The notes below the pieces were generated by a model. It saw nothing but the letters and a program-made list of their open reading frames with translations. It was not told the origin of the DNA and searched no databases. From NCBI GenBank assembly GCA_014871385.1, contig CM026428.1, positions 2,104,195 through 2,168,194 on the forward strand: a stretch of 64,000 nucleotides of DNA, written 5' to 3'. Numbering within the stretch: position 1 is the stretch's first letter; each line of letters begins with the position of its first letter. Source of the stretch: Ceratodon purpureus (Eukaryota > Streptophyta > Bryopsida > Pseudoditrichales > Ditrichaceae). A program made the translations under genes and the position numbers. Positions 45,660 through 57,826 of this stretch are shown piece after piece.

Positions 45660-47953
45660 TTATTGCTCTTGTACCTTGAGCTCGATGCAGTAGATGCCTG
45701 TGCCGTTGAGAATGAAGAGCTTGTTGAGGAAGTCGCCTCCGAAGCCCAAGTTGGTGACGCCGGAGATTCGGATGAGCCCCAAGGCTCTGCCCTTGTGGTC
45801 GAACACTGTCAAATGGTAATCACCCCACACTTTTGCTTACTTGATCGTCTCCATCATGCTTCCAATGAGTAAATTTTAACACGTTTCTGTTTGAATGGGG
45901 TTTAGGGTTTAGGGTTTACCTTGGACTCCATCAGTGGAACCGATGTAAACATTTCCGTGAGTGTCCACTTTGATACCATTAGGAACTCCCAATGCTTGCG
46001 TCTTCCTGTCGTACACCCCAACTGCAGCAAATAGCCGGCGTGTTCCCAACGACCCATCGGAGTACACTGGGAAGACGTAGATGTGGTGTGGCTTTATCTC
46101 ATCTCTCTTGCCATTCCTGCACCGCCCGGGATCAGATTCTATTACATTAACATCTGAAGCAAACTAACTGCTCACAGATACAGAGCTCCAGAAGGAATAT
46201 TGTACATTGCTGTTGGTCTCACCCATACTTGGAGCCTCCGTCGGTGACGTATAACAGCTTCTCGTCTTCTGAGAATGCAAGGCCGTTGGGCAGAGTGAAG
46301 CCATCAGCCACGGCGTCCACAATGCCAGATCCGGGTGCGATCCGGTATATCTGGTTTTGCACCAGAGGTTTTGATCTGTGTCCCTTCAGCCTGGCATTAA
46401 TTGCAGTCCACGGTCAGGGTTGTAGAGAACACCTTGTTGTTTGATTTTGGGTCTTAAGGTTTTGACAAGAAAAGCAAATTTGGACTAGGGGGGTTAGCCT
46501 TACCAACCATATGTGGTATCTGTGAACCAGACAGAGCCGTCTCGTTTAACCACAACGTCATTGGGGCTGTTGAAAGGCACGCCGAACCAGTTGTCGGCAA
46601 CGATTGTTGTGTTCAGCCTCTTGAGGTCAAGGCGCTGGATGTAGCCGCCTTTTTCTCCTTGCCCGTGCTCGCATATCAGAAGATTGCCTTCCAGGTCGAG
46701 AGCCATGCCGCTGGCTATGTCTGTTGCAGGTAATACCGTCGTAACCTTCCTTGTTGTCAACGAAACTTTCCTTACCTGAACCATCGACTGGTTAAAATTT
46801 TGTTGCAATTGACAACTTTCTCAATGATGGAATTTAGATTTTGCCGTAAATCATTCTCACATGGGGATTAGCTTTGTTATGTATGGTCCACTGATGTGTC
46901 ATTTACCTGAGAATTTTGCCCCTGCAGAATCAAGCCTCTCTTGGTGACAGGAGTGGAGTAATACAATTCGTTAAAATCAGGGAAATAAACTCCACCGCCT
47001 TGGACATCTGTGTGAACAACCGACTCGAGCCTCGGTGACCGTCCCAAAATTTCAAGAAACTTGGCATCCCGAACCTTCACGTGACAATGCAGAAGGTTAT
47101 GTCAGCATTAATGTTTTCTCGTTTGCTAGTTTTCCGTGATAAATTTACAAGAAGCTTAACCCGTCGTTTGTCTGTACCTCAAAATGACAGTTGGGTGATG
47201 CATTGTTGTTGATGAGACTGCCTTGGTGCCAGTAACAGGTTCCTGGGGGCAGCTCCTGCATGTTTCGTGCGGGATGGAGATCTGTCTCCCACATTTGCAC
47301 AGATTAGAACAAGTGTGTTTAGAGGTGCAAGGAGTTATATTGAAATTAATCAATTATTGCATGGAGGCTTCACAAGCTGCCGCAAACGTACATGAGATAA
47401 GAACAGCCAGAATGGCGATGGAGGTCGTCAAAAGCAGAGGAGGTGGACTGAGCTTCGCCCACAGTTTGAGTGCAGTCGCGCTGAGAGCTCTTTTTCTCCT
47501 CTGATATTTTGAGCCAGTGTCATCAGTGGATTCAATCTCGGAATATTCAAGCTCCGGCTCCAACACGCGGTCAGATCCTGGAGTAGACGCCCCATGGCCT
47601 GGCTTACAGCTCCTCACAATGTTGCTGGCGGCTGATTTTTCGACCTGAGCTTGTTGCTGCAACGTCAATTGCCGTAGGCCACCCAGAACATTCTCTGTGG
47701 AGGGAGCCTGGCATGAGGGCGGCTGCATCTCTGGAGACCGAGCCCGCTCAGCTGACTCCTTGGATAACCCTATCTTGCACGATCTTCGCCCGCAGAACTT
47801 ACAAGCTCGTTTTTGAATCACCGATCCCTTCTCTGAGGATTCGTCTAAATCCTTCCGTTGCATGAAGGATTCTGGGAGCTTCACTCTGCTGGGACTTAAC
47901 CCGTTTCCAGAACTCACTCCATTGCCCTGTTTTCTGAGATCATTGCATTGCAT
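45660..47953 (-). CDS. Membrane-anchored SMP-30/gluconolactonase-like protein, 538 aa
   Basis: Seven minus-strand exons join in perfect phase: 47392-47953, 47178-47281, 46907-47074, 46504-46775, 46223-46390, 45920-46116 and 45660-45805. The first about 165 residues are Ser/Cys/Lys-rich and unrecognised; a hydrophobic segment (LLLTTSIAILAVLIS) then gives one membrane span, suggesting a type II anchor. The rest is a six-bladed beta-propeller of the SMP-30/gluconolactonase/LRE family: GGGVYFPDFNELYYST, SGMALDLEGNLLICEHG, the hallmark FNSPNDVVVKRDGSVWFTD, LPNGLAFSEDEKLLYVTD and NGIKVDTHGNVYIGS. These include the metal-ligand Asn and Asp positions of the family. Family members hydrolyse lactones or organophosphates in a metal-dependent way; the natural substrate here is unknown. 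It is convergent with the GH16-like gene. Confidence 0.85.
45897..45918 (+). repeat. Short telomere-type repeat (TTTAGGG)3 in intron 6 of the SMP-30 gene
   Basis: gggtttagggtttagggttt sits immediately beside the splice donor after exon 6 (minus strand reads AAACCCTAAACCC). It may be an intronic regulatory telo-box or an interstitial telomeric repeat left by break repair. Confidence 0.7.
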
Positions 47954-50900
47954 TGGTGAATTATTTGGAATTTGATCTTCTTAATTTATTTGGTCTATTC
48001 ATAAATTGGGCGCAGGCTATGAGGGTGTGGTGTAGGAGCAAGTCACGAGGACAAGATGGTGATTCTTTTATGGTGACCCATAACGAAGAACATAATGGCT
48101 TGTTTCGTGAGCCTGAGTCCAGGGTTTACTCGCTTGCTCCAGGGAGGCGGAAGGTTTTCAAAGTGACAGATCTGAGAAGGTCTTGACTCTTGGAGCTGTC
48201 GACGTTTGGAGTTGGGAAGAGGGAAGTACCAGTCTATACCTTTCTTCTGCCGCTTCCCATCTCAAGTCTTAGACTGCGGAAGAAGTTCGCCATTTCCACG
48301 TTTCAGCACAACGTTCCCACTCCAGCCCCAGAAGCAGTTCATTTTTTCAACACTTATGACCGGACTAACTTCAGTTACTTTGTATTCTGCATGAAATCAT
48401 CATTGGAATGGAATATTTTTGTGACGTCGGATAGACAACTCAGGTTATAATCATTGATCCTGTCATTAGCCCTACCGAAAAAGCTTTGAGCTTCACTGAG
48501 AATAAAATCAAGCGTACATAACGACATTTGCGTTAGCGCTACGAAAAGCGAGGAATCCGCTACAAAGGTGTTGCAAGGGGACAGGACAAGATTAGTACAG
48601 TATGGTGCAAATGCCTTGCGTGCTGAATCAGACAGTGATTTTTGGACACAAACACAATTTTTGAACGATTCTTTCTACAAATTAGACATTAGCTTTTGGC
48701 AGCTGGGTCACCTTGATCATGGAACCAATTGTATGAAGACGATCATGACAATCAAATATCTACTCAAAAGCTATATATTCCTTTGTGATGAGCTTTTTGG
48801 TGGGAGGGAAATCATTTAAAGCTCGGGGAATGAGGGTAAACTTTGGTCGGGTCTCTACAGATGAAGTGAAGGTAGCGTATTCACTGTTCCTGATTTTCAG
48901 TGTGGCATCATTGCAAACAGGAACTGAAATAGAAATGCATGTTAAGAACCGACCTAGATTGATCGTGACAAAGGTAGAACAGAAACAGAAGCGAACTGAA
49001 TATGGTACAAAAACATAAGCGGGAATAGGCAGGCTTTAGAGTTCTCTCGAGTAAATTTTCGTTTCAGATTCTTACCAAGACGTCTGTAGCTAAAGCAAGA
49101 TTAGTGCTAAACCTCTATAGAATCCTACAAGATAATGCATATGAGCCTTGCCTGGCTTCGGGCCTTGGGCCAATTTACATCTTCAAAAGCAGATGCAGAT
49201 TTTAGGGAGATCGTACGAACAAACAAATGCACATTGCACAGTGATTCCTACGAGAATTTCCAGCTCAAGATTCGTCTATTTACGAGCATGATTTATACTC
49301 TATCTGGGTGTCTATATCTGATCGAATTATGTCTTTGTCCGAAATGTCGAACGACACTTGGATTAGACTCCAGTCGAATTTACTAAATGCATCCAAATGA
49401 TTTCAACGGCTCAAAATAAGTTCATTCGCTCCCGGATTCCAGCCGCATCCTCAGCGGTCTCGAGGAAATAGAACTTTGCATCATTAAAATATCAACAAAC
49501 ATAGATTCTAATGGGAAAGCAAACGTAATTATAGAGGCCAGCTAAAGGAAGAATCGATCGTACATTGCCCAGCTCAGCGTCGCGTCACAATAGTCATATC
49601 TTGCATAAGGCAATGCACGTGAGAATATTCACCAGCTTCTTCTTTGTTCACCCCGCTTCTCCAGCAGACCTCTGCAGCAGGGCTACGACATGTTCGATTT
49701 TGCGACGTCGTAGCATTGTCGAAGCGACTGGACTATGGCAACGTATCATTGATTGAGCCGCTAGTTGTAGAATCTTGTAAACGGTAGAGCCCAGTGGTCT
49801 ATAATGGCAGAAAGCTCGTCTATGACATTTTGGCACTAGAGACCACCGGGCTATTCTATCGAGAAGTACAACTTTAGATGTGAAAGTTTGGGGCCAATGC
49901 GCAGCGCATGGACGAGATCAATCCCTCCACTTGCTATTGAAGATTGACAAATCATGGCACCTGAGTACAACTGCTTGCATCAGCACGGAGGAATGCAGGA
50001 GCTGCTTCTGTCGAGGACGTTTTGCATTCACAGGAGTAAGTACCACATCATTAACCTGTAGTCTTGACGTAAGTCTTGAAAAGAGTTACATATTATCTGA
50101 ACGGTGAACGTGCTTTGCTAGCTACTAGCGTACTGCGAAACATTGCATATATTGCTTGTAGGTAGAACTGGTATTGTTCCAAAGTAGTTCATTTGCATAG
50201 CATTTGCAAATTTCCGTCTCCTTGTGAAGTGACTCTGTACTGGAACCCACACGGGTCCAGCTCTGAGTATGCACTGGCAAACACCTTACGGTGAGGCTCT
50301 AGAATAGTTTACGGTTGCTCCCTAGTCCCAAGTAGTAAGTTGTAGGGCGTTCAGAAAACCCTTGAAGAGCTGCTACTTTTCGAATCGGCCAGAATCAGCG
50401 AATACAATTGTGGTGTCAGATCATCACAATCCAGTGCATGTTGTGGAACAGTTTATTTGCGTTTCCTAGCATGTCCTGCATCAGCTGGGTGGTAGCAAGA
50501 GGGCTCACATTTACGACAAGATGTAAACAATGTACAGAACTGCAACATGATTTTCTGTGAGACAGATTGGCCAGGTTCGTTTCAGCGAACTTGTCTGGTG
50601 AATAGGTAATTAGAATACCTGTTAGTGACTTTGAAGGCGTCTTAGCCCAGCTTCAACATCAACTCGGATCCGACAGAGTTCTTTACTAGCTTTCCTTGAT
50701 ATAAGTAAATCGTAGCTGGTAGGCGCTGTATGAGATGCTCAAATCTTGGCTTGTATTGGGTGCATGTATTTCACAAGAGGACATAGAGTGATTGCGAATA
50801 TACAAATTTCGACAACTTCAGAGTCCCTCCTTTTTGTCTGAAACGAATGCAGATCAACAGGTTGATTATAGTCAATGAATAACTGATGACAGTCTAGTCC

Positions 50901-51121
50901 AGTTAAGGTGTCCACCTCTGGACTTCGTATCTGCATGTACTAGCTCACAGATTGCACACCAGTGCTGGGACTAGGAAAGTGACGACAATATATAGCACGT
51001 TGTGTAGCACGTTGTGAATCATTGTTGAATCTGCTCCAACTTTCTGTTAATTAACTTGCACTAAAACATCCAATTTAGATCTGGTCCTCTGGATTGCTGA
51101 TGTTCGTGTACCTATGTGCAG
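47954..51121. other. No firm gene
   Basis: GC is intermediate (about 40 percent), higher than in the 28-44 kb desert, so diverged exons may be hidden here. Open frames are short and none joins convincingly. The promoter and 5' untranslated region of the SMP-30 gene should lie just right of 47953. Confidence 0.4.
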
Positions 51122-51247
51122 TTGGAGAAAGATATTGAACCAAATTATCAGCATGAGCTCAGCATCGAGCAGCTGATATTCACCGAGCACACAGGAAGCA
51201 GGGCTTACAAATTCGACGAAGTGCAGCTCGAGGGTGAAGCAGCCCAG
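51122..51247 (+). other. Orphan exon-like segment, 42 codons
   Basis: Bounded by a splice acceptor (cctatgtgcag) and a donor (CAG|GTGGGT), open in one frame for exactly 126 bases. Encodes LEKDIEPNYQHELSIEQLIF then TEHTGSRAYKFDEVQLEGEA and AQ: a charged, globular-looking peptide unlike random translation. I could not place its neighbouring exons, and do not recognise the protein. Confidence 0.3.
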
Positions 51248-51804
51248 GTGGGTACGTCGATCTATCATGCAAGACTTCGGAAAGTTTGAGCTAGGTATGT
51301 AATTGATAAACCTAATTGCCGATCATGTTTCCCGATATTTGAATCTGAAAAGTACTTCACTGCAGCCATGTGTCAGTTCACCTACTTTGCTTGATGCTCC
51401 TTAGGTACCACGCCCTCCATTCGGTAGTGGGAGCACCTAGAAGTTTAAACGATATGATTGAAAAGACATCAAAACGTTGTTACCGGTGCTTTGCACTGTC
51501 GTTAAAGCTTCATCGGTTAGAAGTTGTCTTTTCAGTTCTGTCGTTCAAACCTGGCACTCCCTGCAGTGATAGGCACGACTAGAAGGATATCATTAGAACA
51601 TTGACAAGTCTACAAATTTACATTCTGATCGACTGCGAAGGTTGTTCAACACCAAGACCATGATCAACATTGCAAGTAGGGTTAGGTCCCAGTAAATGTA
51701 TAGAGATAGATGATCGTGATGATCAAATGGCATTAAAAACGAAAATTCCGTCAATGTTCAGCTTGATCAGGTCACCTTTCTATCTACATCTTTGTGATCC
51801 AGCC

Positions 51805-52113
51805 TTACACTTCGAAGGTCTCCTTCGAGAGATCTTTCAATCCGCCCACGAACTCGATTATTTCCCGCCCCTCACACCACGGCAACCAGACACCCTCCAT
51901 GATCAGCTGGGCTGGCTTATTAGGGATACTCGATGCAAGTATCATGCCGGCCCCAGAATTCTCCGGTTCGTCAACTTGGCGCTCCTGCAGCCGATTGCCC
52001 ACATCACTAATTTCCGAGCCTGGCGGAGGCGGAGCTTGCTGCGCCACTCCTGCAGCTTCGAAGGCGCGGTCCCGTCCTTGGCCTTCTTCACCACCTTGAA
52101 TGTTCTCCGCCAT
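51805..52113 (-). CDS. Small hypothetical protein, 102 aa
   Basis: ATG at 52113 on the minus strand (MAENIQGGEEGQG...), stop at 51805. Glu/Gly/Gln-rich first half with a PPPPG run, then a more ordered half (PAQLIMEGVWLPWCEG, IIEFVGGLKDL). No membrane segment. Clearly higher GC than its surroundings. Overlapping plus-strand open frames exist but are less protein-like. Function unknown; it could be one exon of a longer gene. Confidence 0.4.
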   Translation of the reverse strand: MAENIQGGEEGQGRDRAFEAAGVAQQAPPPPGSEISDVGNRLQERQVDEPENSGAGMILASSIPNKPAQLIMEGVWLPWCEGREIIEFVGGLKDLSKETFEV

Positions 52114-52879
52114 GTTGAAGACTAGTCGCGAATCTCTTGCACGAACCTGAACTCCAAACCCTTGCAGTCGAACAATCTGCAACCACCAACCTGTGGAACG
52201 TCTCAAACCCTGCGCAAGCCCTTCTCAGCCAAACCTTGCAGAAACTAAAACTGATGAGTTGCGCAATCGCAGCGCGCAGCATGAGTACTTGGGATTCGGG
52301 AGCAAAGTTTTTGTCTGTGGGCAAGCGCTAGCTAGCACGCAATGCAGCTCACCAACAGCGAGTGTCGGGTGGAGCATCGTCTGGTGTGCCACCGGCTTAC
52401 CAAGCAAGAGCGCATTAGTTTTTCTATTCTCTACCGTCCTTGAAATTGTCTTTTTATTTTCTCGAGGTTTACCGCCGGACCGCCGGTCTGCTACCCCACC
52501 ACTAGGTGGATATCTATGGTCAGGGTAGATGATCGATCCAAAATCTTAAATTCCTGTTAGATTGAAAGCACTATATTCGCTGTCTTCCACATGAGAGGCG
52601 AGCTGTTTCTGTGTCGATGAGTGCTTTGTGAGTCGTGTCCAAGTTCATGAGTTGATGAAAAACCACGGTGGGGGAGAGAACTTAGCGTAGTCATGATTCA
52701 CCGACAGGGAGAAACACTGGGATTCGCAACTGAGTTTGTGTTTGAAGGATTTGCTAGGGTTTCGAGAGGAATCTCATGGCGATTATCACTTCAGTAGGTG
52801 CTTTGTTGTGAGGAATTCCTTGCAGGTGGGTCTTGTTAGTTGTTCGCAAGCTAGTACAGGTGACGTCGACGACGACGGC

Positions 52880-53893
52880 ATGGCGAGGCGCAGGCTGATT
52901 ATCCATGGAAGTCAGGAAGAGCTGGACATGTTTGAGCCGATTTACAACACTCGCCTTCGCCTTCAGCACGGCGCGTCGTCTTCCAGGTTTCAACTTCCGG
53001 ACCCTCCTCCAAACGTCGAATCTGAGAATGAAGATGACGACGAGGGTACAGTTAGCAATGTTCAGAGTGTCGATCGTGAGGGTAATGGAGCAGCTGTGGA
53101 GACAGCATGTATTTGGCGACGTTCTGGTGACGAAGAGAATCATGACAGCCTGACGGACGAGCCTCATTCCACAACACTCACCGAGGAGCGCGTGGGATCT
53201 GCAAACAATGGCAGCACTGGACTAGAAGGTACATGACATTATTCCTTTCAAAACTTGCTCGTAGTGTTACTTAAATGTGTCTAATTTGATGGTGATGATC
53301 AAATATTGTTTGAAATTCTGCAGGCCTTAGGAATCTAGAAGACGAGTTGTTACAGTACTGTATCAGAGCTTTTTTATATGTTCTTTGATACCGATATATT
53401 GGACCTGCTGTAGTAGGCCCGCAGTGGCTTCATTGCCATAACCCTTGGGATGTGTGTTTCTGCACCAATAAGTACCATAATATTGCACGTGCGAATCATG
53501 TAGTGATAAGAAGTACTGTAGACTTTGTCAAATACATTGTGTCACTATCTTAGTCGATGCCTGCTAGTTCGGAAAAATCTGCCTAAACTATCAAAGAATT
53601 AGATGAATTGGTAAACATTTAAATTACAACGATGTCGTGTTTAAAGATGTGAACGTTCATACGAGGAATGCTCGAGATTCGCGAGGAAGGGTTTCGTAAC
53701 TCTAGGTGGATAATCTGTTCCAATTATGATGTGATATGAATTTGTGTGAAATAATCTATCAGTGCCTTAGCTGTTTGATCGTATATTTTCAGGTGATGGA
53801 TCAGAAATTCCAGCTTCTGCAAGTCCTGAGGCCCCCGACTTAGACACAGACACAGATAATTCGGATTCAGACGAGTCAGACTCAGACTCTTGA
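52880..53893 (+). CDS. Small acidic protein with Asp/Ser tail, two or three exons
   Basis: ATG at 52880 (MARRRLIIHGSQEELDMFEP) after a possible acceptor ending in tagtacag. Exon 1 runs to 53228 (GAAG|GTACAT) in phase 1. The last exon, 53791-53893, begins after tattttcag and encodes DGSEIPASASPEAPDLDTDT then a DSDESDSDS tail before TGA. A middle segment, from just after an acceptor ending in ctgcag near 53323 to a GTATCA donor near 53359, also enters and leaves in phase 1, so it could be a cassette exon. The product is rich in Asp/Glu/Ser with an Arg-rich start, suggestive of a nuclear or nucleic-acid-associated protein, but no family is recognised. Confidence 0.5.
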
Positions 53894-55463
53894 GAGCCAG
53901 GTTAATTGATTCTGTCGACCTTGAAGGCTGATCCTCTTTTTTGTACGATAGTTCCTGGTAAGCTCTAAGAAGGTCTGCGAGGAGATCGCAAGCCCCGCTG
54001 CGGAGCTCAACTTGTGAGATTTATAATGGGAGCCTCACGTAATTATGAAGACAACACTTCTCCATCGCAGATTCTATGTTGTGTGGTGCAGGCCAGAGCC
54101 GTGCGTTTGCAAGCTGATGCTGTTCTTGGAGAAGTTTCGACAATAATTCCGACGAGATTCCATCAGCATAATACCCGGCATGGAGTTGAGAGATTTACTG
54201 CAGCCACGAATTGGGTTGATCACCTTCTTCGACTTCTCAGGCCGCAATTGGGTAATTCCCAGAAACTTGCACCTTCATGTTCTATTACGTTTGTCAACAT
54301 AATCCGGGCCAGATCTGGTCATGCTCTAGACCATTTGTTTAAGTCAGGTATGTCACTTCGTTGCTTTAGAATATCCACTGTTAAATTTGTCATTATGTTT
54401 ATACAAGACTGGCATATTTCTCTGAAGAATGGGGACTGATCGATACTGTCCATATTGTAAATGAGAAGAAATTCAGACCGTTTACATGCGGAAAAGGGGC
54501 AAAACCTCTCAGAATGGACAATATCCTCACAAGTGTTAATTTACTGAGGTTAGAATAGATTATAGACTCGTGGAAGTGGAAGTTCATGGTGCTGTAAAAC
54601 TCACATTACTTAGGAAGTACCTTAAATGCTTGTTTTGTGTAGATTCGTGGAGCTGTACCATTATGATGGTTTTGAGAAGATTTCGATCTCATCGATTTGT
54701 CTCAAATTTTGCTTTAGGGCTCATAGACGATGGTTGAGTGGTTTCCAATCTGCAATGAAATTGCATTATATTTTGACTTTGATTCTCTAGACAAAGAGAG
54801 AGGAGGGTTTCCGAGGGTTTCCGAGGTTTTCCGAGGACTTTGAGCTTCAAGGTTTTCAGTGGCTGGGAAATTCCCTGTGGTGATGGAGGTCAGTGATCTG
54901 TATTGCGATTCACTCATCAACTTGTGGTAATTAGAGTCTAATTCACTCACCAGTATGTTCCACTGATTAAATACAGTTCTACATTAATTTGTGTCCAAGA
55001 ACGTGTTGAAATTCTGTTACATTATCAAGGTAAAGAAGGTACCCAAATACTGCATCATTGTCCTTTAGAATGGTATTCAAATATTGAATCACTGAGCACA
55101 TTTATTGATTTTTGTATCGACAATAATCACAACTATTTAATCTGTTCCTCGTCTATTAATTAAGACCCGTACATTCCTCACTTGGAGCTTCAAAGAATTT
55201 CACATCATGTACACAACAATCTCCTTTCAAACTAAACTAAGTTTGACAGTGTAGTATACAGTGTGGTGGCCACATTCCAACCCCTTCTAAACAACCACAA
55301 ACATCTGGGTTCCGCACAAAACTCTTTCTCCCGAAACGGCTATGTGTCATGGCCTTCCCCCTTGTCGGCCAAGCTTTCACTATATTATTTACAAAACCGT
55401 TCAAGAAAATGGAGATGGTGAATTCGTAGAGGAAATGTCGTCTTGGCTTTTTCACAAAACCGT
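53894..55463. other. 3' flank and intergenic DNA; weak ORF at 54026-54439
   Basis: A plus-strand frame with ATG at 54026 stays open for 137 codons but shows no recognisable domain and declines into AT-rich sequence; it may be 3' untranslated or a diverged exon set. A cgagggtttc(c) tandem occurs at 54806-54837. Nothing else supported up to the carrier gene. Confidence 0.35.
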
Positions 55464-55829
55464 TCAAGAAACCTGAGAAGTAATGGCCACACCAGCAACA
55501 GCAACCGGTCTTACAATGGGTGCAAGTTTGAGCTGCGTCAGTCTAGACTTGCCCAGAAGGCTCCACCTCCGCAGCAGAACCATGACCCGCCAAGTAACTT
55601 GTGAGGCTTTCTCCTTGATCATGAGCATCAACGCAGCACCAAGAATGGTTTTGAGAATCTGTGCCTCAAGGCCATGGTAGAAACCAAAAGGCCCTTCCTG
55701 TTGCCAGATTGCTATAGCTGCCGGGAGGAGTTTAGTAGGAAATACTTTACGTGTCCTAGGTCCTTCTTGTTGTGGTTGTGGTTCTTGGTCCTCTTCAGAC
55801 TCGGCAGCTTGGATTACAGTCTTAACCCT

Positions 55830-55880
<51 letters not shown>

Positions 55881-57354
55881 ATTAAAAAGACCAATCAACT
55901 AGTACACAATGTTAATAAATCAAGCTCATGTCACAATGACAAATGACAACTATCACTTCCAATCAGCTCAGGAACAACTTTGAGAAACAAAGCATACCTA
56001 ATGGCAGGATAAGTAAGTACGGTGGCAACAGTTTTTGAAAAGGCTCCCAATATGAAAGCTCGAAAGGCCGACAATACCACTGGTGCCCCCTCAGCAAGCT
56101 GCTTTGAACCGCTGTCTGGTCTCAACATACGCCTTTTTGTTTGTTCAAATACGGTATACTGTGCAGATCCAGGTTACACAAAAAATTATCTCAACCTTGT
56201 CTCATTGCGGACGTCAACGATCAATCTTAGTTTAACGCAAGCGTCTCATTGAAATACATTTCTCGGGGAGACACTAGAAGAGCTAGGACATAATGAACGG
56301 CAGCTGTAGCTAATTTGAATGTAAACTACGGTACCGATAAGTTGCGATAACATCAGAATGCACTGGATAGATTAACAAACATAACCTGAACTTTCCAAAG
56401 TACCTGAATGGCTGGGTTGAATGTCAGCAAGAGCGATACACCAATCCCCACATATGCTTCCTTCCAGGTTCGCCCAGTCATGATTGAGCACAGCCCTTTC
56501 GACTTCCCGAACGAGCTAGTCTGCATCTGAGATGAAGCTGTGTCCAAGGGCTTACCAGCGTCCCATTGCAAATTCTCAAGTCAGTGACACAAAAAACGGC
56601 CTGACAAGCTCCAATCCACTCCAATATATGCGACGGCAACAGAAACGATTCATGATCAGGTGTTTCAGTGTGAACTTCAACCTTCTGCACTAACAATAAC
56701 AAAGAAAACATTTCATTCATACCCCCAAAAAAAAAAACCATCTTAACCCTCCATAGATATTTCGAGAGGAGCCTCACCTGAGTTACTAAAACAGTGCACG
56801 CACCAGCAACCACACCAACAGCAAGATTCGCTCCAGTTCCCATGTGCTTCACCTTTGCCCACCGAAGATACAGCTGCCTGAAGAAGCTGTAGCCATAAAA
56901 GTACACAAACTGGGAGATAACGGACTGTATGCTCTTGGTGCCCAACCCCTGATACAACGACAAGAGCTGCCGCTTCGCAATTGCCTCCCGCAACACATCC
57001 AGAAGAGAACTGCAAATGGTATGTCAAATCACTGTTACTAAAACTTGCGCAGCATATGAGAAGCCATCAAACCCTCATCTACACTCGTTTCCAACATTCC
57101 TCTTCAGAGATTAAACCAGCTTCTGAAAGCCTACTGATCCCAAGGTCAATCCCCTAACATCACAAAACCCATCATCCCAGGAGAAAAAGGGAGAAGAAAC
57201 TGGTTGCATACCCATATTTCTGCGCCGTCCTGGTGCGCAATTCAGCTTGAAACTTCGTCTTGCAAGTGTCCAACGGGTACAGAATCGAAGTCGAAACCAC
57301 GCCTCCCACCGCCCCCGACGTCGCCTCAACGAGGCTCTCAAAGTCGACCCCCAT
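55464..57354 (-). CDS. Peroxisomal adenine nucleotide carrier (PNC type), 348 aa
   Basis: Five minus-strand exons join in phase: 57212-57354, 56778-57009, 56404-56550, 55998-56158 and 55464-55827. It belongs to the mitochondrial carrier family, six membrane helices in three repeats. The first repeat has [18 protein letters not shown], the second [20 protein letters not shown], the third LTYPAIR followed by VKTVIQAA. The sequence tracks plant PNC1/PNC2 throughout ([60 protein letters not shown]). Plant PNC imports cytosolic ATP into peroxisomes in exchange for AMP/ADP, supporting acyl-CoA activation for beta-oxidation. The length is close to that of angiosperm homologues, with a slightly longer charged loop before the last helices. 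It is head-to-head with the small gene at 57827. Confidence 0.93.
55832..55878 (-). repeat. 47-base poly(A)/poly(T) run abutting a splice acceptor
   Basis: On the gene strand this is T47 followed within a base or two by the GCAG acceptor of the last carrier exon. It acts as an extreme polypyrimidine tract, and its length is likely to vary between individuals. Confidence 0.85.
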
Positions 57355-57826
57355 CGCTAATCCTCCAAATCCCTAACCCTGTCCTCCACTTCAAAAACAA
57401 CCTTCCCTGCGCTCATCCAATCTTCCCACCACGTAAGGGTAAACCTCGAAACCTGATGAGCTCAAGCAGCGGAGGGCAAAACCCACTTGATCAAGGCTCA
57501 GTCGATGCACAGAAACGGCAGGTGAGATGTCGTCCTCACCACACCATCCCGAATCTCGAAATTCTGCTGCGAAGTCGAAGTTATACGCAAATGGGCACCA
57601 ATTGAGCCAAATCATGCAGAACCGGAACGCAAGCTCATGATCTGGAAAGTGAAATTCCACCGAAACCCGAACGGTGATGTGGGGCACACTCCAGTTGCGG
57701 ACTCGGAGGCTTTTGGATGTGAACAGAAGGCCGACTCATTCATCAACACCTTCGGGGCACTCGGATTGTCGCTTGTTGTGTCGTGACAGGGGTTGAGGTT
57801 TTGAGTTTGGTGGAAGAGGGGAGACG
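57355..57826. promoter_or_regulatory. Bidirectional intergenic promoter region
   Basis: 472 bases between the divergent starts of the carrier (minus) and the small membrane-protein gene (plus). GC near 50 percent, no TATA box I would defend. The ccctaaccct stretch at 57370-57381, 16 bases from the carrier ATG, is telo-box-like. Confidence 0.45.

Noticed and set aside
45150..45693. Plus-strand 149-codon frame
   Set aside because: Coincides with repeat copy B and the antisense of the last SMP-30 exon; no domain.
55674..55946. Open frame with a long lysine run
   Set aside because: Translation of the poly(A) tract on the strand opposite the carrier gene.
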